DNA of 64,000 nt from Hemerocallis citrina (lineage: Eukaryota; Streptophyta; Magnoliopsida; Asparagales; Asphodelaceae): positions 180,587,654 through 180,651,653 of the forward strand of contig CM030368.1 of assembly GCA_017893485.1 (NCBI GenBank). Reading direction: 5' to 3'. Every line of letters starts with the position of its first letter. Position 1 is the stretch's first letter. A model generated the notes under the pieces. That model had not been told where the DNA came from, made no database searches, and saw nothing but the letters and a program-made list of their open reading frames with translations. The position numbers and the translations under genes are program-made. Below are positions 33,701 to 45,700 of the stretch, piece after piece.

Positions 33701-36700
33701 CGAGACGAGGTCCTCCAGGCCATCCGAGGTGGCCCGGGAACCGAGGTCCGCGATAGCTCTGATCCCCGGTCAGGGGCAAGGGACGGTGAATCCTACGAGT
33801 CGGCCTGCCCCCAGGAACAGGAAAACGCCATCCTCAGGCGTTTACAGGAAATGGAGATCCGCCTCGCCCATCTAAGCGTTGGCGGACCAATGCAAGTCAT
33901 GGTCATCGGCCGACCAGACCCCCATTCTCCCCGAAATCTTGGAAGCCGAGATCCCCCGAAATTTGAGGCCTCCTCAATTCGAGATCTACAACGGCGAGGG
34001 TGATCCTGCTAATCACGTGGAGGGGATCAAGACCCTCATGATGATTCACAGCACTGTGGATCCCCTCCTCTGCCGTACCTTCCCCGCTACCCTTCGAGGT
34101 CCGGCTCGGGAATGGTTCTCAAGGCTCACCTCCGGCTCAGTCTTCTCGTTCGACCAGTTGGAAGCGAACTTCCTAGCCCACTTCGTAACCAGCAGAAAGG
34201 TCGAGAAGACCAGTGCGACCCTTCTGGACCTCAAGCAGAAAGAAGGGGTCACTCCGCGATTTCGTTCGAAGGTTCACCACTGAGGCGAGGTCTATCTCCT
34301 CTCTTGACGCGGGCGTCACCTTAACGGCTTTCCGGCATAACGTTAGGCACAGCTAGCTGAAAGCCTCATTGGCCAAAAAACCACCCGTCGACTTTCCCGA
34401 CCTCCTCAACAGGGTCGAGAAGTACATCCGAGCAGAGGAAGCCCTAAACCCGGAGGGCGCCAAAGAAGCCACTGCCAAGGGGAAGCGAAAGGCCGACGAT
34501 GCCGAGCCCATCAAGAAGACAGCGAAAGAGACGACCAGTCTCAAGAGGGTCCCCCCGGTCCCCCGATTCGAGAGATATACGCCTCTGACCCAAAATGTAT
34601 CTACCATTCTGATGGAAATCAAAGATAAAGGGATCGTTCGACTCCCTCCCCGATCGAACAACAACAGCAAGAAGCGAGACCGAAGGTTTTACTGCCGCTT
34701 CCACCGAGACACTAGGCACGAGACAGATTATTGTCGAGCCCTCAAAGACGAAATCGAAGCCCTCATCCAACGAGGGTATCTGAGGGAGTTCACCCGGGCC
34801 AATCCCAAAGACCGGAGAGAACCGAGGAGCCCGAGGCCTTCGCCTCATCCTCGAACGACCAACCGACGACTCGAACGGGACCCCAAACCCGAGGAAACAT
34901 GGGGACAAGCTATCCTACACTGCGTCCACAGCGGACCCATGGGAGGAGAATCCAATACCTCTTGCAAGGCCTTCGTCCGAGAGGTCAACTCCGTTCGGGA
35001 CCATCCCTCCCCTCGGGTTCAACAGCGGGCGGTCTCCTTCTCTGGAGAAGACCTCGAAGGCGTCCGGCTCCCTCACTGCGACGCCCTCGTTATCAGCCTC
35101 GTCATGGCCAACTTTGAGGTCCACCGCATTCTAGCCGCATTCTAGTTGACAACGGCAGCTCGGTTAACATCCTTTTATTGGAAGCATTTGATAACCCCAA
35201 ACTCCCCCGAGAAAAGCTGAAAGCCGGCCAGTTACACCCTTCATGGGTTCTCGGGCATCCCCGTACAAATTGAGGAAATTGTGACACTAGATGTAACGGC
35301 AGGCACGCCCCCCTCCTCCGAACCGAGTCAATGGATTTCATGGTGGTCAACCTCAAGGCGGCATACAACGCCATCCTTGGCCGACCCGGGCTCTGCTCGT
35401 TCCAGGCTGTCCCCTCGGCCTACCATCTGAAGCTGAAATTCCCCACCAACCTTGGGATTGGGGCGTCCGATGTAACCAAGAGTCGGCACATTCGTGCTAC
35501 ATAACCGCGGTCGGAGGCAGGGTATTTACTCTCGACGCGGTTGAGCTCCCCCCCCCCCAAGAGGGACCATCCGGAGTCGGAACCAGCGAACAAGCTGGAG
35601 GAAGTCTCGTTCGAGGCGGAGGACAAATCCAAATGTTTCCGTGAGCCGCACCCTTTCCCCCGACTTGAAGCCAGGCCTGATTGATTGCGTCCGCCACAAC
35701 ATCAACCTCTTCGCCTGGACTCCGTCCAACATGCCCGGAATTTCCGAAGATCTGATCATGCACCGGCTGAGCGTCGCCCCGAGCTCCAAGCCTATTCATC
35801 AAAAGCGGCGCAAGTTCGCCCCGGAGAGGCAACAAGCCCTAAAGGTGGAGGTGGACAAACTGTTGTCCGCCCAGTTCATTTAGGAGGTCGGCTACCCCGA
35901 ATGGCTGGCTAACGTTGTGATGGTGAAGAATGCCAGCGGGAGCTGGAGGATCTGCATAGACTTCACAGATCTTAACAAGGCATGCCCCAAAGATCTTTTC
36001 CCTCTCCCGAGCATCGATGCCCTAATCGACGCAATGTCGGGTCACGAGCTACTGACCTTCATAGATGCCTTTTCGGGCTATAATCAAATCCGCATGTTTC
36101 CTCCCGACATTGCCAAGACGTCTTTTGTTACCGACCAAGGTCTGTACTGTTACCGGGTAATGCCCTTCGGGCTCAAGAATGCCGGAGCCACCTACCAGAG
36201 ACTCGTCAACCGGATCTTTAAAAAACAGATCGGTCGCAACATGAAGGTATACATCGACGACATACTCGTCAAAAGCCGGCTAGGTCAGGGCCACGTAGGC
36301 GACCTTGAAGAAGCATTCGGCGTTCTCCAATCCCATGACATGAGGCTCAATCCCGCCAAGTGCGCCTTCGGCGTCTCCTCCGGAAAATTCCTCGAGTTCG
36401 TCATCAACCAGCGCGGCATAGAGACGAACCCCAAAAAAATCCAGGCCATTATCGACATGGCCCCTCCCAGGAATGTTAAAGAAGTTCAGCGACTGACGGG
36501 GAGGCTGGTGGCCATCGGCCGCTTTCTCTCAAAATCTGGGGAGTAATCACTCCCCTTCTTCAAGGCTCTCCGAGGAGAGAAAGGCTTCGAGTGGGGAGAC
36601 CCCTAACAACAGGCTTTCGAACAGTTGAAATCCTATCTCGCCAACCCTCCACTTTTGAGTAAACCCGAACCAGGCGAATCACTCCAACTGTACCTCTCAG

Positions 36701-39700
36701 CCTCGGGGAGCGCCCTCAGCGCCGTTCTCGTTCAGGAAGAGAACGGCATCCAGAAGCCTCTCTACTATGTGAGCAAAGTTTTGCTTTCGGCGGAGACCAG
36801 ATATGCTAAGATGGAGAAGGTGGCCAATGCACTGGTAATGGCCGCACGAAAACTTTGCCCTTATTTCCAAGCCCACTCTATTCAGGTCCTCACAGATCAG
36901 CCTCTCAAAGCCGTACTTCACAAGCCCGAAACTTCCGGCCGCTTGGTCAAGTGGTCGATCGAGCTGAGTCAGTATGACATCAGCTACCAGCCCAAGACAG
37001 CTATCAGGGAGCAGGCCCTCGCCAAATTCATCACAGAATGCACTATTCTCGAGCCACCCACCATCCAGGAGACAGACCCAATCTGGGAAGTTTATGTCGA
37101 CGGCTCATCTTGCAAGTGAGGACGCGGCGCAGGCGTCATTCTGAAGGGTCTCGATAATTTTGTACTTCAGTATTCTCTCCGTCTGAATTTTCCAACCTTG
37201 AACAACTAAGTGGAATATGAAGCTATGATCACCGGGCTCACCCTAGCACACAAGGCCGGATCCAGACACATCAAGGCCTTTAGCGACTCCCAGCTCGTGG
37301 TCAACCAGATCACCAGGGAGTACGAAGCTCATTACGCTCGAATGGAGCAATACTTGGCAGTAGTCCATCATCTCTTGGCGCCTTTCGAATACCACTCGGT
37401 AGAACGAATCCCTAGGGAACAGAACGCCCAGGCGGATTCATTGTCGAAGCTCGCCTGGTCATCCTTCGAAGGTCTCGACCGCATCGTTTTGATTGAAGTC
37501 CTCCTCAGGCCCAGCATCGACCTCCCTGAAGCCTCCTGCCTCACCACTGATCTTCAGCCAGACAACTGGACGCAAACGAAAGTTCCTTTCGGAGGGCGAG
37601 CTCCCACAAGACCGGTCCAAGGCCAAAAGGATCAGAGTCCGCTCCGAAAGATTCACCAAAATCAACGAAATGCTCTTCAAGCGCTTATACACGATGACTG
37701 ACGGTAGGCCCTACCTCCGTTGCCTAGCACCTGATGAGGCCAAGTACGCCCTGAAGGAACTACACGAGGAGATCGGCGGATGCATGGTTTTAAATCTCGG
37801 ATTTCGGACTCGTCTCGGCAATGGGTGTTTCGTCTCGGATCGGAGATATTGGAGGAGATCTCGAAAAAATGTGATCATATCGGATATTCATTTCCTATAC
37901 TCAACAAATTTTTTGTTACTAAATAAGATATTATGTCCTACATATCATTTATCATATAAAATACTGTATACTGTAACTAATAACATGAATCAATTATGGT
38001 AATCTTCGCATAATTTAACAATAATATAGAAGAGAATGTAATATAACTAAATTGAATTTGCATTGATTAGATAAAATGTATTAGTTAATAAACTTACTTG
38101 ACTTTGCATATATACAAAAAATAGCGATACAAAATTCTCACATTATTTTAGCTTAAGGTCCTCTATTGAAAGACATGCAAAAAGTAAAACAAATTTTTAA
38201 ATATTTTCACAATAACATTTGTGTCTATTTTGGCTGATATTTCACCAATTTCAGCAATATTTCGGCTGATATTTCGGTAATTTCGGCTGAAATCTACACA
38301 TTTCGGTCTAAAACAATATAGAGTATAAAATATGTGATTTCGTATCGACAAGCTAGCCGAAACGAAATTTAGGCCAAAATTTCGGCCGTATCGGAGGAAA
38401 TTTAAAACAGTGGGTGGATGTCACATGGGGAGCAGGTCGCTCGCCTGAAAGGCCCTAAATCACGGGTACAACTGGCCGACCATGTTACAAGACTCCCAGG
38501 ATCTCGTCAAGAAATGCGGCCCTTGCCAAAGATTCTCATCGGTGAAGAGACTCCCACAGGCCAACCTCCGATCCCTGGCCAGTCCGACCCCCTTTGCAAT
38601 GTGGGGGATGGACCTGGTCGGCCCCTTCCCTCAAGCGACTGGCCCAAGAAAATTTCTGGTGGTGGCCATCGACTACTTCACCAAATGGATCGAGGCAGAA
38701 CCCCTAGCCACGATCACCGAGCATCAAACTCAGCAATTCTTCTGGAGACACATCATCTGCCGGTTCGGGATCCCACAGGTGCTCATCACCAACAACGGGA
38801 CCCAATTTGCGGGCAAAAACTTTCGAAAGTTCTACGAAGACATCGGCGTTCAGCAATGTTTCTCATCGATATGCCACCCTCAATCAAACGGCCAAGCCGA
38901 AAATGCTAACCATCAAATCCTTGACGGCCTTAAGAAGCGATTTGACAATTCACCCAAGGGGCTGTGGGTCGACGAATTGCCGAGTGTTCTCTGGGCGCAC
39001 CGAACGACAAAGAGAATCCCCACGGGCGAGTCACCATTCAACCCGACCTACGGCACCGAGCCGGTTATCTCCATAGAGATCGGTCTCCTTTCACCCAGGA
39101 TCATGGCCTTTGACGAGGAAAACAACTCAACGGAACTCGGAGCCAACTTGGATTTAGTCGATGAGGTCAGGAAAAAATCTGCCGTCAGAAGGAGCATATA
39201 CCAACAGCGGGTCGAGAAGTTTTACAACAAGAAGATCCGTCCTACCGACATCAAGCAGGGTGACCTCGTCCTGAGGAAGTTGGCAGTATCCGACCCCAGC
39301 AAAAAGAGGAAGTTGGCCCCTAATTGGGAGGACCCATATAAGGTCTCTGAAGTGGTACGTCACAGCACATACCGACTCACAGACCTAGAAGGCAACATAG
39401 TTAAGAGGCCCTGGAATGCGGAGCACCTCATCAAGTACCTCGAGGGGGAGAACTAAATTTCTTATGTAACCGACCCCTTGTAATCGGCATTACATGCCAC
39501 TACTTTTTGTATGAAAAGATTAAAGAAAACGGGCTTATTTCTTTCCAAGTTTTTCCATCTCAAATTCCCCATGTAAATTCCCGCCCTTTCCACTCATATC
39601 CTCGACGCTCGACTAATATCTCGAGCACATGAGTAGCTTTCTCAAGCTAAGGTAACGGAACTTGACGCTTTGCGCCCCCCAAGCCTCGACACCCTGCGGT

Positions 39701-42700
39701 GATCTCGAGCACATGGATAGCTTTCTCGAGCTAACGCAGCGAGCTCGACGCTCTGTGCCGACCCCCAAGCCTCGACACCCGACGGTGATCTCGAGCACAT
39801 GGGTAGCTTTCTCAAGCTAAGGCAGCGGAGCTCGACGCTCGGTGCCGACCCCCAATCAAAGCAGAGGAAGTGTGAAGAGGTTTTGCTCTCTTCAAAAAAG
39901 TTCTGGGGATCCAGATGGCAGTGAAGGGTCTATTTTTGGTAGGAATATCATTCATCGAATTGAATCTTTATAGAGGGTAAGAAAACATGCAATAGTCATA
40001 AGTGATTCTGATGGAAAGATATTAAGATTACCCTTAATGCTCTTTACTGCCATTTTGTATGCAATCTTTCTGTGCCGGCCCCCGAGCCTGGACACCATGC
40101 GGTGATCTCGAGCATGGAGAGGTTTTCAATCCCTCACGTCCTCACAACTCGGTTCGGACTCCAAGCACCTAAAAGGGGTTTCATCAAGACAACCAAGTCT
40201 TAAACCCTCAGCTGGGACTTCAGCTAACCACCCTACCCAAAATTTTCATTAAGATTTAAGACGCTCGCCTTCGGCAAGCGCCCCGAGCCCAGAACCATGG
40301 ATTGACCCACCTTTCACCCCCTAGCAACTGGGGATAAACGACACTCATAGTCGCTACCCCAAATTGTCAGAGGGTGGCAGGAGGGCCACCAATCTAGGAC
40401 TCTCGGACAAAAGTTTCGTTTAAGGAACTCGCCTTCGGCAAGCGCCTCGAGCCCCGTCTACGGGATCGACCCACCTTTCACCCGCTGGCAATTGGGGTTA
40501 AACAACACTCATAGCAGTTACCCCCAATTGTCAGAGGGTGGCAGGAGAGCCACCGGTGACGAGAACTCACGGTGAAGTGAGGCAATTTCTGATGAGGGGG
40601 TGAGGATTATATAGCCCTCAGGAAAAGCACATTTATGACGTGGGAAGTCGAAACGTTGGAAGACGAAACGTCCTCCATTAAAGACGTTGGAAGACAAAAC
40701 ATCCTCCATTCCCAGGCTTTCAGGATCCCTCGTCCTCGTCATCACCCTTCCCCTCGAACACATCCCTCGGCCCGGCCGTCGAGGACCCATCCTCGGGAAT
40801 TAGAAGTCCTAGTTTTCTCGCAAGCTGAAGGAGCTTGGCTCCAGAGCCAAACGGGCCTCTTCAGCCCCACGTCCTCGCCACTCGGCAGGGAACACGAGCG
40901 ACAAACGGCAGATTTCTCAATCTCCCAAGTCCTCGACCCTTGGATCGGCTCCTGAGCCAAACAGGGATCCTCCCTCAAGCCCTCAACGCTTGTTCTCAAA
41001 CAACAAGTTCAGTCAAATCGAATAGATCATTTTTATTATAATGCCTTGGAGGGCCACAATACAATAAAATTTATTACAACAACTACCACCACGGCCTAAA
41101 CTATCCTCAGAGCCCCTTCGGGCTAGTGCGGGTCAGCTCAAACCCCGCCGAGCGACTTGGCTCTGCAGCCTACCCAGCAGAATCCATAAGAGCAGCCAAG
41201 GTAGACGCACAGGCCACAGAGCTTTGTGCATCGCCCGGCCTCACATATTCCAATTGCCGAATCGGAGACGGCTCGCGCCCTGAGGGACGCCCATCCCTTG
41301 AAGAGACCGACCGCCCCAACATTGACTTATAACGCTGAATCTCGATCTCTTTTTCCACAATAACCTCGCGAAGGAGCGACTCCGAGGTAGGTCTTTGAAC
41401 CAAGCACTTGACATGGAAAATCCAAGGCCTACACCTCCTAGGCGGCGGTCGACTATCGCCTTCTTCAGTTAAGCCGCCTCCGCGCTCAGCTCCTTCGACT
41501 TGTTCCGGAAGTAGTGGAAAGCGGCATCGTGATCGCGAGCTTCCTTCTGATATCGGTCAAGGGTGGACTCCAACACCCTGATCTTACTCTGAAGCCATAT
41601 CACTTCGGATCGTCGAGGATCCGACTCAAGGAAGGAGGCCGACATCTGATAGAAACGAAACAAAAGATCATTCCGAGGCCAATAGTTCACAACTTACGGT
41701 CTCAAAAAACGATACAAGTCAAAAAGGGTCGGACAGGCACAGAAGGTCAACCCAAAATCAAGGCAAAAGTCGAAGTCAAAACACTTGGCCAACCAAAAAT
41801 CCCTTGTCACAAATTAGGATACATTTATAAAAATACCGCGGTGGCCAGTTCGACTTCGGCAAATACAATTTGAAAAATAAAAAGAAAAGAAGAGAACAAC
41901 TACGATGTAGGGCCAACCTCTCCCTCGGGTCCGGGCGCGACGACGGGGTCGACAACTGGCTCGGCGCCAGCCCTTCCGGCTCTGGTCGCCCCTTCAACTA
42001 GAGCGTCACCCCCAGGAGTCCTCGGCGGCTCGCCGATCACCATGTCAAAGTCGACGCACGTCAGGTCCAAGGTCGGATAAAAGTGTTTGACGTGGCTCAG
42101 TGCCTTGGCATATACCTCATTTTGGGCCTCGATGACCATGTCTTGGGCCTTCAGGGTAAGCATCCCCTTCTCCACTTCAAATGCCTTCCTCAGCGCCGCC
42201 TCCTTCCTCAGCCCATCGTCGGCCATCGAGGCCAAGTCAGACTTCAGAGCCTGCTCTCGCTTCATCAAGGCATCTAGAGCAAGCTTCAGGTCCATCATCT
42301 CGTGTTTGAAGCGATTGGTCTGGCTCCGCTCGTACTTCAGCTTCAGGTCATGGATCCTCATCACCTGATTGCCGGACAGACAAGCCTACAGCCGAGGTAA
42401 AAACACTTGAGTAGAAACAAAGTCGTAAAGAACAAATACATGAAGACCGAAATACAAAGCCTCGGAATTTACCTTCACGCTCGGCTGAGCCCACCTCATG
42501 TGAGCCGACTCGAAGGTGTCGGCACCCATGCTCTGCCGATCCCGAGGCGTGGCCATCTTGTCCACAAACTCCATGGCGATGGGACCCTCGGTCTGGGTAT
42601 CCCCCTTTCGAATGGACTAGTCCGGGGCCCAAGGCTGAAGCCCCTCTTCCCCAACCATGGTTTGGGCGTCGGCACGGAGAGGAGGGACACCCCCTTGCGC

Positions 42701-45700
42701 GACCTCCGTCACCTTTAAGGTGCTGGAGCTCAGTACGATCGCGGTCTCCCATGCCTGACTAATCTTCGTCCTCTTTGCCTTCGGCTTGAGCTGACCCTCG
42801 GGAGCCGCTCTAGAAGAGGCTCCCGCCTGCTTCCCCTTCTCAGACTGCTCCGCCTTTTGCTTCTTCAAGACAAGCCTCCTCTCCATGATCGCTTCGGGGT
42901 CCATCTCTGCGCGAAAATCCATTAAAGAGCGATGAGCACAAAAGAAAACAACACAGAGAAAAAACGAATGAAAAACATACGAGACGGGGCGGGGCTCAGT
43001 CCGACGCGGGCCATGTGACTCTCCGTCACCTTCGGCCAACTTATGTTGTTACTCTTCCAGAGGCGCTCTACAAAGCCCCACTCCTCGACCGAAAGATCAT
43101 TCTTCTTGGGGCCTTTGAAGATAGGCTTGTAGAAGTTCCAACGCGTCGGAATCTCCCATGGCTCCTCGCTTCTGACGACGAAATATTTCTTCTTCCACTC
43201 CTTGATTGAGTCGGGGTGGCCATGCACGACCTTGCCCCCGCTCCGAGACAATACGTAATAGATCCCTTCAAACTCGCCCGACGAGCTTATACCCAGCATC
43301 GCTCGGAAGATATTCAGCCGCAGCGGCACCCTTCTTTCCTCGCACAACAAAACGAAGCTCACCATCTGCTTTCACGAGTTCGGCCCATACTGCATCGGGC
43401 ATAATGCGGCCCAATTCAGGATTTTACGGATGAAGGGATGGACCGGCAACCTCAGCCCCGAGGAGAACACAAGACCGGCGCTGGAGACCATCAGCTTGAA
43501 CTCCCTCCCGATGAAGTAGCTCGCACGAATCACCGACAGGTCCTCCCCTTTCAAAATCGTGGGGGTACCGTCCATCTTGATCTTCACACGGCTCGGCGAG
43601 GAAGGCTGCACCCCGTAACGGACCAAGTCCCCAACGTCGTCCGGGTACTTCCTGATCGACAACGGCTGCGGCAGGAAGGGGACCTCCAACTTTCGGGGAG
43701 CAATCGTCTTGTCCGGACTGCTTGGCATTGTCCACTTCATCTTCTTTTTCTGGATCTTAAGAGCCTTCTCAGGCGACGGAGTCGCCAACGGCTCGAGGAT
43801 AAGGGGCCCTCAAGGAGGAGCCTATCCCTTCGGCGGAATGCACCCCCCCGGCAAGGGACCCTCCGGGAGATTCCACCTCGTCCTCATCATCGATGTCCTT
43901 GACAGAACACTCCCCGTCACCCGAATCGCTGCTCTCCACCACAAACGGCTTGCGGGTGCGCAGCGGCCGCACGGCAAGCACTTCCTCGGTCGTGTCCCAA
44001 GAAGTCGAAGAATCCGACAGGCTCGTGCGAACACCACTGTCGGGGGTAGAGGCTAAAGAGCCGGACTGAGCCCTAGACATAGTAAAATTACTAACCCGAG
44101 TACTGAAGATCGACGGGAAACTCGTCGACGGTGACGGAAAACTTCTAGGGAAAGAAGCTCTGGGTTCTAGAGAGTGAGTGAAAGTGAGAAATGAGAAAGG
44201 GGGTGGGATGCGTATATATAGAGGATTTGCAACTCCTCGATTCTCGCAAAAACGGTTACTGTAACTCCTCGATTCTCGCAAAAGCGGCTCCTAAAATTCC
44301 CGCCATAACGGTTCCCCTGAGCCTCGATGCTCGATCGTTATCTCAAGCAAAGGGGTAGCTTTCACAAGCTAAGTCGCTTGGCCTCGACGCTCGATTGCTA
44401 TCTCGAGCACGGGGGTACCTTTCGCACGCTAAGTCGCTATGGCCTCGACGCTCCGCACCGACCCCCTAAGCCTCGACGCTCGACCGTTATCTCGAGCGAA
44501 GGGGTAGCTTTCACAAGCTAAGTTGCTTGGCCTTGACGTTTGACTGCTATCTCGAGCACGGGGGTACCTTTTACAAGCTAAGTTGCTATGGCCTCGACGC
44601 TCCGCGCCGACCCCCTAAGCCTCGATGCTCGACCGTTATCTCGAGCAAAGGGGTAGCTTTCACAAGCTAAGTCGCTATGGCCTCGAGCTCCGCACCGACT
44701 CGCTAAGCCTCGACGCTCGACCGATATCTCAACCAAAAGGGTAGCTTTCACAAGCTAAGTCGCTATGGCCTCGACGCTCCGAACTGACCCCCTAAGCCTC
44801 GACACTCGACTGCTATCTCGAGCACGGGGTAGCTTGCACAAGCTAAGTCGCTTGGCCTCGACGCTCGACTGCTATCTCAAGCACGGGGATAGCTTTCACA
44901 AGCTAAGTCGCTATGGCCTCGACGCTCCGCGCCGACCCCCTAAGCCTCGATGCTCGACTGCTATCTCGAGCATGGGGGTACCTTTCACAAGCTAAGTCGC
45001 TTGGCCTCGATGCTCCGAACCGACCCCTAAGCCTTGACGATCGACCGTTATCTCGAGCAAAGGGGTAGCTTTCACAAGCTAAGTCGCTATGGCCTCGACG
45101 CTCAGTGCCGACCCCCTAAGCCTTGAGGCTCAACCGTTATCTCGAGCACAGGGGTAGCTTTCACAAGCTAAGCCGCTCGGGCTCGTCGCTCTGAGTCGAC
45201 CCCGTAAGCCTCGATGCTCGACTGCTATCTTGAGCGCAGGGGTAGCTTTCACAAAGCTAAATCGCTTGGGCTCACTGCTTCGTGTCGACCCCCTTTAGCC
45301 TCGACGCTCGACTGCTACATCGAGCACAGGGGTAGCTTTCATAAGCAAAGTCGCGTGAGCTCGTCACTTCGTGCCGAGCCCCTCAGCCTCGATGCTCGAC
45401 TGCTATCTCGAGCATAGGAGTAGCTTTCACAAAGCTAAGCCGCTTGGGCTCATTGCTCCGTGCCGACCCCCTTTAGCCTCGACGCTCGACTGCTACCTCG
45501 AGCACAGGGGTAGATTTAATAAGCAAAGTCGCATGAGCTCGTCGCTCCGTGCCAACCCCCTCAGCCAAGACGCTCGACTGCTATCTCGAGCACAGGGATA
45601 GCTTGCACAAGCTAGGTCTCTATGGCCTCGACGCTTTGTGCCGACCCCCTAAGCCTCGACGCTCGACCGGTATCTCGAGCAAAGGGGTAGCTTTCACAAG

